Numbered from the stretch's first letter, positions 25,050 through 34,439 are shown. The stretch: DNA of 64,000 bases from Actinopolymorpha singaporensis (GCF_900104745.1 NZ_LT629732.1:4265981-4329980), one strand, 5' to 3'. Notes: generated by a model from the sequence alone, not told the origin. Translations and numbers: made by a program.

Positions 25050-26012
25050 ATGGAAGAACCCCCGACCCGAACAGCCCTGGTGACCGGTGCCTCGCGTGGG
25101 CTCGGCCTTCTGGTCGCGCGTGAGCTCGCCCGGCGCGGCTACTCCCTGGTGCTGTGCGCTCGCACGGCCGAGGACCTCTACGCGGCCCGGGATGATCTGA
25201 CCGCCCGCGGCGCGGACGTCCTGGCCGTTCCATGTGACGTGCGAAACGCGCAGGAGGTCGAGCATCTGGTCGCCCGCGCTATCGGCTACCGCGGTGGCCT
25301 CGACGTGGTGGTCAACGTGGCGGGCATCATCCAGGTCGGGCCGCTGGAGTCGGTGACCCTGGACGAGTTCCGGGACGCGCTGGACACCATGTGCCTCGGC
25401 CCGGTCCAGGTCACGCTCGCGGCGCTGCCGCACCTGCGCGAACGCCGGAGTGGCCGGATCATCAACGTCACGTCGATCGGTGGGAAGGTCGCGGTGCCGC
25501 ACATCCTGCCGTACTCCGTGGCGAAGTTCGGAGCGGTCGGATTCTCCGAGGGCCTGCGCGCCGAACTCGCGGGCAGCGGCATCTCCGTCACCACGGTCGT
25601 ACCCGGGCTGATGCGCACCGGCTCCCACGTGCGGGCGTCGTTCGCCGGGCAGTCGACCAAGGAGTACGGCTGGTTCTCCGCCGCGGCCAGCGCGCCGCTG
25701 CTGTCGATGGACGCCGAGCGCGCTGCCCGCCGGATCGTGGCGGCGGGCCTGGCCGGGCGGGCGGAGGTCACGCTCACTCCGGCCGCGATCCTCGGCGCCA
25801 GACTGGCCGGGTTGATGCCGGGTACGACGAGCAGGCTGCTCGGCCTGGTCCGGCCGCTGCTGCCCGGCCCGCCCGCCGATGCCGGGCAGGCCGTTGCCGA
25901 GCCCGGCCACCGGGCCCAGGCGCGGACGGAGTCCAGGGTGCTCCGTGCCCTCACCACCATGGGGCGTTCGGCCGCGCAGAGGTTCAACCAGCGGCGCGCG
26001 ACGGGTACCTGA
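25050..26012 (+). CDS. Short-chain dehydrogenase/reductase (SDR)
   Basis: This is a classical SDR of 320 residues. It has the cofactor motif TGASRGLG at the N-terminus, NVAGII, and the catalytic Ser in INVTSIGG with YSVAK (Tyr and Lys) near residue 155. The Arg in the first loop after beta-2 (LCARTAEDL) suggests NADP(H). A 70-residue C-terminal extension ends in a basic tail. The substrate is unknown. The 3' end overlaps the convergent HAD remnant by 29 bp. Confidence 0.9.
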   Translation: MEEPPTRTALVTGASRGLGLLVARELARRGYSLVLCARTAEDLYAARDDLTARGADVLAVPCDVRNAQEVEHLVARAIGYRGGLDVVVNVAGIIQVGPLESVTLDEFRDALDTMCLGPVQVTLAALPHLRERRSGRIINVTSIGGKVAVPHILPYSVAKFGAVGFSEGLRAELAGSGISVTTVVPGLMRTGSHVRASFAGQSTKEYGWFSAAASAPLLSMDAERAARRIVAAGLAGRAEVTLTPAAILGARLAGLMPGTTSRLLGLVRPLLPGPPADAGQAVAEPGHRAQARTESRVLRALTTMGRSAAQRFNQRRATGT

Positions 26013-26723
26013 CCGGCGCCGGAAGGAAGGCCCGGACCTCGGCGAGAGTTCGTACGTGCTCGTGGTCACCGGGGGCGTCGCAGTCGGCGTACGGGTCGTA
26101 GTGCACGGCCAGGATGTCCGCGGCCTGGGCGCCGCGGACGTCGGCCGGCACGGTGTCACCGACGTGGACCGCGCGGTCGCACGTGACGCCGACCGCGTCC
26201 AGCGCGGCCCGGAAGAAACGCGGGTCGGGCTTGTCGTAACCGACGACGGCGCTGTCCAGCACCGCGTCCACCGTCACACCCAGGCCTCGCCCTCCTGGCA
26301 CATCGCGGCCTCGCGCAGCATCTGAGCGATCCGCCCGTCCGCCTGGGACACGATCGCCACGCGCACTCCCTCGCCGGTGAACTCGGCCAGCGCGGCCCTG
26401 GAGGCAGGGTCCGGCGCGTGCCACATGTTTCGCGTACGGGAGACCGCCCGATAGTCCTCGACCGCTGCAGGCAACCGCTCGGCCGGAACGCCCGCGAACC
26501 TCGGCAGCAGTTCGTAGTAGTCACGCAGCTCCCCCCGGGCGGGGAACGCGGCGTTGTGTGCGGCGTAGTGCGCCCGCAGGAACTCTTCCTCGGTGTCGAC
26601 ACCGCCGTGCCGGGCGACGACCGGGGTGAGCAGCGCGGCGTTGGGCAGCAGGAGAACTCCGCCCACGTCGACGAGCAGGGCGGTGGACGAGGCGAACTCG
26701 GCTGACGACACCAGATCCTCCAT
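25984..26723 (-). pseudogene. HAD-family hydrolase split by a frameshift
   Basis: The N-terminal frame (from ATG 26723) has HAD motif I (LLVDVGGVL) and motif II (VAIVSQADG) and stops at 26274. The C-terminal frame, shifted by one base near 26280-26295, continues with DAVLDSAVVGYDKPDPRFF (motif III Lys) and HVGDTVPADVRGA (motif IV). Together they make one complete hydrolase of about 245 residues. The cause could be a real inactivating deletion, a sequencing error in the G-rich run, or programmed shifting. No other damage was seen. Confidence 0.85.
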
Positions 26724-26781
26724 TGCTGGACGCTTGATGGGACACGTTGCGGACACGTTGCTGGTCGCGTGGTGGAAATGA

Positions 26782-26810
26782 TTGACGCCTCAGAGTACTG
26801 GATGTAAATA
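26782..26810 (+). promoter_or_regulatory. Promoter of the RpiR gene, probably leaderless
   Basis: TTGACG (26782-26787) and TAAATA (26805-26810) are spaced by 17 bp. The -10 box ends only 8 bp before the ATG at 26819, so transcription should start at or next to the start codon. Confidence 0.7.
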
Positions 26811-26818
26811 TTGCCCGC

Positions 26819-27853
26819 ATGGGATCGACGGGGGTGCATGAGGCGAATGCCAACGCCACGTTGCTGGAGCGGATCGCGTCGATGCGCGACACGCTCACTC
26901 CCACTGCCCGCCGGATCGGTGACGTCATCTGCGAGGACGCGGCTCTGGTCGCCCGGATCGGGATCGAGGACCTGGCCGAACGCACCGGCACCTCCACTGC
27001 CAGCGTCAACCGCTTCTGCCGGATGCTCGGCCTCGCCGGCTACACCGAACTCAGGTTGGTGCTCGCGGGGGAGGCCGGCCGAGGTGGCCCGGCCGACCGC
27101 CATGACCCGGACGCCGACCCGAGCGGTGACATCCCGGCGGACGCCGATGCCGAGACGACCGTGGCGCTGCTCGCGTCGTCCACGGTGCACGCGATCAGGC
27201 GTACGGCGGAACTGCTCGACACCTCAGACCTCGACCGGCTGGCCGGAGCCGTGGCCGAGGCCGGACAGGTGCAGGTCTTCGCGTTCGGGGGAAGCGCCGA
27301 CGTCGCGCACTATCTCGCCGCCCAGCTCACCGGCATCGGTGTCCCGACGCTCACCTCCGCCGACGTCCACACTGCCGCCGCGTACGCGGTGACGTTGGGA
27401 CCCAACGACGTCGCGATCGCGATCAGCCACTCCGGCCGCGCGGTCCAGGCGATCGAACTCCTCGACCTGGCCCGCTCCCGTGGCGCGACCACGGCCGCCG
27501 TCACCAGCAGCGCGGTCTCTCCGCTGGCCGCCGACGCCGACGTCACGCTGGCCACCACCGCCCGTACGGCGACCTACCGCTATCGCGGCACCGCCGGGCG
27601 GCACGCACAACTGTTCGTCACCGACGCGCTGTACGTGCGGGTGGCGCAGCGGCGAGCCGAGTCCGCCCGGCAGTTGCTCGACCTGGCCGGGGCCGCCACC
27701 GCCCGCTACCAGCTCGGGCCGTCGAAGAAGCCGGCGCGCAAAGCAGCACCCAAACCGGCGAAACCAGGCACGAAGCAAACCCCGAGACAAGCGGGGAGAT
27801 CATCCGAACGCACCAGGAGCAGCAGCAGTCGCACCTCGAATCCCCACCACTGA
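26819..27853 (+). CDS. MurR/RpiR family transcriptional regulator
   Basis: An N-terminal RpiR-type HTH (about residues 15-90; LTPTARRIGDVICED, TSTASVNRFCRMLG) is followed by a SIS sugar-phosphate isomerase domain (about 125-260; VQVFAFGGSADVAH, AIAISHSGRAVQAIE). The C-terminal 40 residues are Lys/Pro/Ser-rich. Such regulators sense phosphosugars. It is 13 bp upstream of a secreted protein gene and likely cotranscribed with it. The HAD remnant is divergent. Confidence 0.9.
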   Translation: MGSTGVHEANANATLLERIASMRDTLTPTARRIGDVICEDAALVARIGIEDLAERTGTSTASVNRFCRMLGLAGYTELRLVLAGEAGRGGPADRHDPDADPSGDIPADADAETTVALLASSTVHAIRRTAELLDTSDLDRLAGAVAEAGQVQVFAFGGSADVAHYLAAQLTGIGVPTLTSADVHTAAAYAVTLGPNDVAIAISHSGRAVQAIELLDLARSRGATTAAVTSSAVSPLAADADVTLATTARTATYRYRGTAGRHAQLFVTDALYVRVAQRRAESARQLLDLAGAATARYQLGPSKKPARKAAPKPAKPGTKQTPRQAGRSSERTRSSSSRTSNPHH

Positions 27854-27865
27854 AGGAGAACGAGC

Positions 27866-28849
27866 ATGCGTGTGACCCGCGGCATCCTTGCCGGAGTGTC
27901 CGCCTGTCTGTTGGCCGCGACTGTCGCCGGGCCCGCCGCCGCGGCCACGGCCGCCGGCCGTCCCCGTCCAGCACCCATCATCGTCACCGAGCAGGCCGGC
28001 GACCGCATCGTGGTGCTCGACACCACCAAGCGCTGGGCGAACTCCAACGCCACGCTGTGGTCGTGGCGGCCCGGCGCCGACAGCGACACCGGCGACACCA
28101 GCACGTCGTGGGGGCTGCCCGACGACGCTCGCCTGCGTACGGGCGCCGACGGCCGCCAGTACGTCCTGGTCACGGACTCCTACGGGTTGCTCGCCTCGGT
28201 GCCCTATCCGGACAAGGGTCCGGTTGCGTGGTCGGTCGACGTCGGACGAAGTCCCAACCCGCACGGCATCGACCTCCTGCCCGACGGCAACATCGCGGTC
28301 GCCGCCAGCAACGGCAGCTGGATCCGCGTCTACACCGCGAGCCAGGGCAGGCATTCCGACACCTACGTCGAGGCCGCGCTGCCCGGCGCGCACGAGGTCT
28401 GGTGGGACGCGCGTCTGACCGTCCTGTGGGCGATCGGCGACCACCTGCTGGTGAAGTACGCCGTGGGCGGCACACCGGCGGCGCCGACCCTGACCCAGCA
28501 GGCGGCGTACACCCTGCCGAGCAACTGGGGCCACGACCTCGGGCCGGTGGCCGGCGACCCCGACCGGCTGTGGCTCACCACCGTGTACGGCGTCCACCAG
28601 TTCCAGAAGTCCACCGGGAAGTTCGTCAGCTTCCCTCGTCAACGTGAGCTTTACGCGCTCAACATCAAGAGCGTGGGAACGGACGCGGCCACCGGCACCG
28701 TGCTGGAGACCACGCCGAAGGCCGGCAACCCGTGCAGCTGGTGCACCGACCAGGTGGACCTGTTCGTCGGCGCTGACCAGACGGAGGAGAAGGTCCTTCC
28801 CGGCGCCCAGATCTACCGGGCCCGCTGGTTCGACGAGGAGAGCTCGTAG
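27866..28849 (+). CDS. Secreted DUF6528-like protein
   Basis: Residues 1-27 form a Sec signal peptide (GILAGVSACLLAATVAGPAAA). The remaining 300 residues have repeated beta-strand units with Asp/Trp patterns, such as IIVTEQAGDRIVVLD, NPHGIDLLPDGNIAVAAS and HDLGPVAGDPDRLWL. This suggests a beta-propeller, as in the DUF6528 family. There is a CSWC motif near the C-terminus. No catalytic residues are assigned. It has a strong AAGGAGA site and is probably controlled with the upstream RpiR regulator. Confidence 0.75.
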   Translation: MRVTRGILAGVSACLLAATVAGPAAAATAAGRPRPAPIIVTEQAGDRIVVLDTTKRWANSNATLWSWRPGADSDTGDTSTSWGLPDDARLRTGADGRQYVLVTDSYGLLASVPYPDKGPVAWSVDVGRSPNPHGIDLLPDGNIAVAASNGSWIRVYTASQGRHSDTYVEAALPGAHEVWWDARLTVLWAIGDHLLVKYAVGGTPAAPTLTQQAAYTLPSNWGHDLGPVAGDPDRLWLTTVYGVHQFQKSTGKFVSFPRQRELYALNIKSVGTDAATGTVLETTPKAGNPCSWCTDQVDLFVGADQTEEKVLPGAQIYRARWFDEESS

Positions 28850-28894
28850 GGCAGATCCGGGACGTGGTTCCCGAGCAACGTCGGCGCGGGCGGG

Positions 28895-30442
28895 TCAGCC
28901 GGTTCTGGAGCCCGCGCCGGCGCGGCTGCCGCGGTCGTGATCGTCCCACCGGTCCCGTCGGTAGCGGCGGACGCGGAGGTCGCGGCGGGGACGGTGGTCA
29001 CGGCGAGGACGGTGCACAAGTACGCGTACCGGGCCCACCAGCCGCGGTCCGGCGTACCTGCGTTCCGACCGTGACAACCCACGGCGTAGCGGCTGGAGAA
29101 GGAACTCGCCCAGGATCGCCCCGGCCGCGAGGGCGAGCGACTCGGTGGCGGCGAGCAGCAGGCCGGAGATCCCTCCGCGGCTGTCGCCCTGGGTGATCTG
29201 CAACATCGCGGAGTAGATCGTGAGACCGGGCAGCATGGGAACGATCGCCGGCAACACCACCGCCAGGGCCGGCAGCCGCCGCCGGGCCGCGATCGCCTGC
29301 CCGCACATGCCGATGGCGACCGCGACCAGCCCACGTGCCATCGACGGTGAGGACAGGACCTCGTCCAGTGCGAGGTAGGCGACCCAGCCGAAGCCGCCGA
29401 GCAGGAACACCGCCGGCAGCAGCCGCATGGACGCGTACAACCCGACCGCCATCGCGGCCGCGACCACCCCTGCGGAGAGGAACCGGGGCGGCAGCCCGGC
29501 CAGGGTGAACGGTGCCGGCGGGGTCACCGTCATCGTCACGCCCGCCTGACGGGCAACGATCAGGGCCGCCGCCACCCCTCCGGTGATGCCGGCCGCCAGC
29601 AGCACCACCTCCATCGCGCGGGCGGATGCGGTCACCATGAACCCCGTCAGCGCGTCCTGTACCGCGCCGAGCAGCGCGACACCGGGCAGCAGCAGAACCA
29701 CCCCGCCGGCCACGACCAGGCCGGGCTGGACCGGCGCACCCATCCCCGTCAGGGCCACGGCCACCGAGGTGACCAGGGACGCACCGATGAAGTTCAGGTA
29801 GAAGTCGGGGAGGTTGCGCCTGGCCAGCCGGCGGCCCAGCCGGTCGATGACCACGGTGGTGCAGAAGGTGACCAGAGCGAGCAGCCACCCGCCGCCAAGC
29901 TGTACGGCCACCGCGGCGGCGAGGGCACCCCAGGCGCCGCTGACCACCCAGCGGGGATAACGCTTCGGCGAGCGGACGACGGCGTTCAGCCGCAGGTACG
30001 CAGCGTCCGGGGTCAGCGAGCCCTCCGTGAGCCCCAGCACCAGCTGGTGCAGAGCCACCAGCCGGTTGTGATCCACGGCGCGCACCCGCACGATCCGCAG
30101 GTCGGTCAGCGGCGCCCCCGAACCCTCGACCGCCACCGAGACCAGCACCTGGGTGTAGGTGACCGACGCCTCCACGTCCTCCAGCCCCAGGGCCGTGGCG
30201 CTGGCCACGATCGAGGCCTCGACGTCGACTGAGCCCGCACCACTTCGCAGCAGCAGTTCACCGAGCCGGAGCAGGAAGTCCAGTGCGTGCCGCAGGTCAC
30301 GGTCGTCGGCGTGGGTGGCGGTGCGTACAGGGTACGGCGAGTGCCGTGGGCGTTGCGAGACGACGGGCTCGTCCCTGCGTAGCGCGGCGCCGGCTGCTCG
30401 TCGTAGGCGGTTCCGCATCCCGGCGGTGGCGGGGTCGTGCAC
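28895..30442 (-). CDS. ThrE-type threonine/serine exporter family protein
   Basis: An N-terminal DUF1212 domain (LDFLLRLGELLLRSGAGSVD; GLEDVEASVTYTQV) is followed by about ten membrane helices forming the two ThrE halves. It likely exports threonine or serine. The GTG at 30442 is preferred because GAGGAAG lies 7 bp upstream; the frame itself extends to 30484. The last 50 residues are an Arg/Asp-rich tail unlike the family. Another frame there looks more natural, so the C-terminus may be frameshifted. Confidence 0.85.
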   Translation of the reverse strand: MHDPATAGMRNRLRRAAGAALRRDEPVVSQRPRHSPYPVRTATHADDRDLRHALDFLLRLGELLLRSGAGSVDVEASIVASATALGLEDVEASVTYTQVLVSVAVEGSGAPLTDLRIVRVRAVDHNRLVALHQLVLGLTEGSLTPDAAYLRLNAVVRSPKRYPRWVVSGAWGALAAAVAVQLGGGWLLALVTFCTTVVIDRLGRRLARRNLPDFYLNFIGASLVTSVAVALTGMGAPVQPGLVVAGGVVLLLPGVALLGAVQDALTGFMVTASARAMEVVLLAAGITGGVAAALIVARQAGVTMTVTPPAPFTLAGLPPRFLSAGVVAAAMAVGLYASMRLLPAVFLLGGFGWVAYLALDEVLSSPSMARGLVAVAIGMCGQAIAARRRLPALAVVLPAIVPMLPGLTIYSAMLQITQGDSRGGISGLLLAATESLALAAGAILGEFLLQPLRRGLSRSERRYAGPRLVGPVRVLVHRPRRDHRPRRDLRVRRYRRDRWDDHDRGSRAGAGSRTG

Positions 30443-30644
30443 AGTAAGTCTTCCTCGTCGCGTCGTCTCGCGTGCCAACCGCACTAAGGTACGAGGGTCC
30501 TCGGCGCGCCCACGCGCGAGCCGGTCCGGATCGGCGTAGCGCCTCTCGTTGGCGGTGCTGTCAGGTGCCTCGCTCCCGATGGATGATTCTCAACGCTGTT
30601 GTGGACAACGGGTTGTTGTCGGTGGTTGCCGGTAGGGTTCGAAC

Positions 30645-32300
30645 ATGTCTTCGACCGCCCAGGAGTCTCCTCGCAGCGGAGGTGGCACACCGCTGCATCC
30701 GTTGCTGGCTGCCTTGGGCATGGTCACCGCCGGCAACGACGTGGTGTTGTCGACGTCGGTGGTGTCGTTGACGGCCGAGCATGCCGGGGAGGCGCTGGAG
30801 GTACTGGGCCGGGAGATCGCCCGGCTGCAGGCGGCCCAGCTGAAGGTCGTCCGCCAGGCCGAGGCCTGTGACGTCGGCAAGCTCACCGGGGCGCCGAACG
30901 CCACCGTCTATCTTCGGACGGCTCTGCGGATGAGCAGGCACGAGTCCTCTGCCACCGTCGGCCTCGCGCGCGACCTGGACAAAGCGGTCCCGTCGACCGG
31001 GGACGCGCTCGCCGCCGGGAACGTGTCGGTGCGGCAGGCGCAGGTCATCGCCGATGCGGTCAAGAAGCTCCCCGACTACGTGGGTCCGGAGGAACGGGTC
31101 GAGGCGGAGGGGTTCCTGATCGGCAAGGCCCGGTTCCACAATCCTGATGAGCTGCGGGTGCTGGGTACGAAGCTTCTGGAACGGGTCGCGCCGGAGGAGT
31201 ACTACCGGCAGCTGGGCGAGGAACTTGCCAGGAAGGACCGCACAGCAGAACAGAAACGGTCCCTGCGCTACTCCCCGAACGGGGTTCCGCAGTCGGAGTC
31301 GGTGCACATCAGCCTCCCGGCGTGGGAGATGGAACTGCTCCGCAAACTGATCGAACCCCTCGCCGAACCCGTCAAGGGGGCAGACCCAGACCACCGGCCG
31401 ATCGACCAGCGTCGAGGCGACGCGTTCGCCGAACTCATCGGCATGCTGGCCGCTGCGGCGAAAGCACCTGTCCGTGGCGGCAGACCACCACAGGTCGCGG
31501 TCACCATCCCACTCGACACCCTCCTGAAGGGCACGGGTGCGGGGACGGTCGACGACACCGCAACTGTCGTCCGTCCCAGGCCGTGCACCTGCCCCTGCAC
31601 AGACCCCAAGTACGCCAAACAGAGCACCAAGAAGCCCGCCGAGGCCGGAGAGCCGACATCAACGGAAGCCGGAGGTCAGGAGGAAGGCCAAGTAGGTAAG
31701 GAGAAACGACCATCGTCCGGCACCGGCGCGCTCGCGGACGGGATGCCACCACCGCGAGAACCCGGCCAGCACCCACAATCAGATGTCGGGGATCCGGAGA
31801 GTGACGCTGAACCCGAGAAGGGTGCTGCGGGCCCGGGGGCTGCCGTCGACCCGCATGACGGGTGCCCCACCTGTGGAGGTGGCGGGTCAGCCCGCTACCT
31901 CGGCGCCGACGGCAAACCGATCTCGGCGGCGACCGTGCGCCGGCTGGCCTGCGAGGCCGACCTCATCCCCGCCGTCCTCGGCGGCGACGGGCAAGTCCTC
32001 GACCTCGGCCGCTCCGACCGGTTCTTCAAAGAACCACAACGCCGTGCACTGGCCATCCGCGACGGACACCACTGCAACTTCCCCGGCTGCCAAATCCCCG
32101 AACCACGCTGCATCACCCACCACATCAACCCCTGGGACCACGGCGGCCCGACAGACCTCGCCAACGGCGTACTCCTGTGCCGCCACCACCACACCACCAT
32201 CCACCACAAAGGCTGGCAAGTCCGCATGGGCAGCCACGGCCACCCCGAATACACACCCCCGGAATGGTCCGATCCGAAGCGACGCGTCCTTCGCTCCTGA
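30645..32300 (+). CDS. DUF222 / HNH endonuclease-domain protein (13E12-type)
   Basis: This complete 551-residue member resembles the truncated gene at the left edge. The DUF222 domain spans about residues 40-290. A charged, low-complexity linker with CTCPC follows at 295-400. The HNH region at the C-terminus has CNFPGCQIPEPRC, HHINPWDHGG and LCRHHHT. ATG at 30645 is preceded by a TAGGGT hexamer 6 bp upstream. Function is unknown. The linkers differ between the two copies while the ends are conserved. Confidence 0.92.
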   Translation: MSSTAQESPRSGGGTPLHPLLAALGMVTAGNDVVLSTSVVSLTAEHAGEALEVLGREIARLQAAQLKVVRQAEACDVGKLTGAPNATVYLRTALRMSRHESSATVGLARDLDKAVPSTGDALAAGNVSVRQAQVIADAVKKLPDYVGPEERVEAEGFLIGKARFHNPDELRVLGTKLLERVAPEEYYRQLGEELARKDRTAEQKRSLRYSPNGVPQSESVHISLPAWEMELLRKLIEPLAEPVKGADPDHRPIDQRRGDAFAELIGMLAAAAKAPVRGGRPPQVAVTIPLDTLLKGTGAGTVDDTATVVRPRPCTCPCTDPKYAKQSTKKPAEAGEPTSTEAGGQEEGQVGKEKRPSSGTGALADGMPPPREPGQHPQSDVGDPESDAEPEKGAAGPGAAVDPHDGCPTCGGGGSARYLGADGKPISAATVRRLACEADLIPAVLGGDGQVLDLGRSDRFFKEPQRRALAIRDGHHCNFPGCQIPEPRCITHHINPWDHGGPTDLANGVLLCRHHHTTIHHKGWQVRMGSHGHPEYTPPEWSDPKRRVLRS

Positions 32301-32417
32301 ATGAGATCCGGCGTGAGCCCCGTCCGGCCGCTGAGTCCGATCCGCTGACGAGACCCGGCCCGACCGGTGGATTCGAGCGGCCCGCGGGCGGCAAGGATGA
32401 GTGCCGCGGGAGGAACG

Positions 32418-32906
32418 CTAGGGCTCCCGTTGCCGGGCTCGGCGGACCGGACGGGGAGCCTCCACGGGGTCGGCGAGGTGGCCGGTGGTCAGTCGCTCGA
32501 GCGCGCGCAGGAAGACCTTGCGTTCGTCGGCGGGAAGCGCGGCGAGTGCCTCCTGGTGCACCCGATCGACCACCCGTTGGCTGCGCCGGGCCATCCGCGT
32601 TCCCTCCTTCGTGACAGCCACGATCCGAGCCCGGCGGTCGGTGCTGGACGGCCTGCGCTCTGCCAGCCCGGCCTGCTCCAGTGCGTCCACCGTCACCACC
32701 ATGGTGGTCTTGTCCATGTCGCCGAGCTCCGCGAGCTGGATCTGGGTGCGCTCCTCCTCCAGGGCATGCACCAGGACACAGTGCATGCGGGCGGTGAGCC
32801 CGATCTCGCCCAGCGCGGCCGCCATCCGCGACCGCAGAACATGGCTGGTGTGGTCCAGCAGGAACGACAGGTCTGGTTCGGAGCGGCTCGGAGCCATGGC
32901 GGTCAT
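32418..32906 (-). CDS. MarR family transcriptional regulator
   Basis: This 162-residue winged-helix protein has MHCVLVHALEEERTQIQLAE, a recognition helix region DKTTMVVTVDALEQAGL, and the wing RRPSSTDRRARIVAVT. ATG at 32906 is used. Overlapping palindromes 22-39 bp upstream are good candidates for its own operator. It follows the LysE exporter gene on the same strand, which may be its target. Confidence 0.88.
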   Translation of the reverse strand: MTAMAPSRSEPDLSFLLDHTSHVLRSRMAAALGEIGLTARMHCVLVHALEEERTQIQLAELGDMDKTTMVVTVDALEQAGLAERRPSSTDRRARIVAVTKEGTRMARRSQRVVDRVHQEALAALPADERKVFLRALERLTTGHLADPVEAPRPVRRARQREP

Positions 32907-32927
32907 GCCGTCCAGGCTACAACTCGG

Positions 32928-32945
32928 TCCGATACGGATTATCCG
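32928..32945. promoter_or_regulatory. Overlapping palindromes upstream of the MarR gene
   Basis: TCCGATACGGA (32928-32938) and CGGATTATCCG (32935-32945) are two overlapping inverted repeats. They lie between the LysE stop and the MarR start. MarR dimers usually bind such sites, so autoregulation is likely. Confidence 0.5.
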
Positions 32946-32968
32946 AGAAGCGCCGTTTCGGGGCCAGC

Positions 32969-33619
32969 TCACGGGCTGGCGAGTGCCCGGGACCGGTCCG
33001 CGGCGATCCGTACCGCCAGCCCGGCGAGCACCGTCCCCATCAGGTAGCGCTGCACCCGCAGCCAGGTCGGCCGCCGGCCGAGGAAGGAGGCCAGCGACCC
33101 TGCGCTCAGGACGATCAGAGCGTTCACCGTCAGCGCCACGGTGATCTGCGTCAGCCCGAGCGCCAGGCTCTGCCCGCCCACGTGACCGCGCGCAGGGTCG
33201 ACGAACTGCGGCAGCAGCGAGACGTACAGGATCGCGATCTTGGGGTTCAGCAGGTTGGTGACGAACCCCATCGCGAACAGTCGGCGCGGCGGGTCGATCG
33301 GCAACGCCTTCGGTGTGAACGCCGACTCACCGCCGGGCCGCACCGCCTTCCACGCCAGCCAGAGCAGGTAGGCCGCGCCGCCGAGTTTGAGCGCGGTGTA
33401 GAGCGCCGGCACCAGCGAGAAGACCGTCGCCAGACCCGCCGTCGCCGCGAGGAGGTAGACGAGGAACCCGGCGGCCACGCCGGTCAGCGACACCAGGCCC
33501 GCTCGGCGTCCCTGGGTCACCGAACGCGACACGAGATAGATCATGTTCGGTCCGGGCGTGAGGACGAGACCAAGGGCGACGGCAGCGATCCCGAGCAGGG
33601 CATGTGGGCTGGTCGGCAT
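32969..33619 (-). CDS. LysE family translocator
   Basis: This 216-residue membrane protein has about six helices. It carries the LysE/RhtB signature LTPGPNMIYLVSRSVTQGRRAG at the N-terminus and GFVTNLLNPKIAILYVSLLPQF in the middle. It likely exports an amino acid or derivative. ATG at 33619 is chosen because the frame upstream is Pro/Gly-rich. A MarR gene follows 62 bp downstream. Confidence 0.9.
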   Translation of the reverse strand: MPTSPHALLGIAAVALGLVLTPGPNMIYLVSRSVTQGRRAGLVSLTGVAAGFLVYLLAATAGLATVFSLVPALYTALKLGGAAYLLWLAWKAVRPGGESAFTPKALPIDPPRRLFAMGFVTNLLNPKIAILYVSLLPQFVDPARGHVGGQSLALGLTQITVALTVNALIVLSAGSLASFLGRRPTWLRVQRYLMGTVLAGLAVRIAADRSRALASP

Positions 33620-33704
33620 GCCTGGGCAAGTTCCGCCCGGGCCGCGATTATTCCCGGCGGCCGGATTCCACCCACCCACCCGCGGCGGACCACCCACCCG
33701 CGGC

Positions 33705-34439
33705 TCAGTCGGAGGGGCGGTCCTCCACCAGCCGCCACACCGTGGTCTGCTTGGCCTCCGCGTCTTCCAGGGTCACCGGCACCGGCATCCGGTACGACGC
33801 GACCGCGACGAACCCGTCCGGAGGCAGGTAGGTACGCCCCGGGTCACCGACGAGGACGCGGGCTCCGCCTGCCCGTGCCCGGCGCAGGAAGGGCAGCATC
33901 CGGGCGGCGGTTGCGCGTTCGTAGAAGATGTCGCCGGCCAGGACCACGTCGGCGTCGACCGTCGGCTCCGCCAGCAGGTCACCGAGGTGCCCGGTCACGT
34001 GTACGGCGTTCGCGGCGGCGTTGCAGCCGATCGCCGCGAGGGACAGTGGGTCCAGGTCGTTCGCGGTGACGGCGGCGGCACCGGCCCGTGCCGCGGCGAT
34101 CGCGACCAGGCCCGAGCCCGAGGCCAGGTCGATGACCCGCGCACCGGACACCTCGGCCGGATTGTCGAGGATGTACCTCGCCAGCGCCTGCCCGCCGGCC
34201 CAGGCGAACGCCCAGAACGGCGGCGGTGAGTCGGAGAGGCCGAAGGCGCGTTCGGTCTCCTGCCACAGCCCGATCGCGTCCTCGGCGAGGTGGAGGCTGA
34301 CCTCCGGCACGCCGGGCACCGGCCGCAGCCGGGTGTGTGCCCGGACGAAGTGGAGGAATTCGTCGGACTCCGCACTCAGGCCTGCACTCGCGCCGGGGTT
34401 CAGGCCCGCGTTCGGGTCGGCGTTCGGGTCGGAGTTCAC
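33705..34439 (-). CDS. Class I SAM-dependent methyltransferase (ETFB-lysine / L11-type)
   Basis: This 244-residue protein has the SAM motif VIDLASGSGLVAIAAARAGA. It is preceded by PPPFWAFAWAGGQALARY, a block typical of ETF-beta lysine methyltransferases and nicotinamide-methylase-like proteins. A DIFYER segment follows. The substrate is probably a protein, but is not proven. GTG at 34439 overlaps the stop of the upstream kinase-like gene (GTGA), so the two are coupled. Confidence 0.85.
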   Translation of the reverse strand: MNSDPNADPNAGLNPGASAGLSAESDEFLHFVRAHTRLRPVPGVPEVSLHLAEDAIGLWQETERAFGLSDSPPPFWAFAWAGGQALARYILDNPAEVSGARVIDLASGSGLVAIAAARAGAAAVTANDLDPLSLAAIGCNAAANAVHVTGHLGDLLAEPTVDADVVLAGDIFYERATAARMLPFLRRARAGGARVLVGDPGRTYLPPDGFVAVASYRMPVPVTLEDAEAKQTTVWRLVEDRPSD

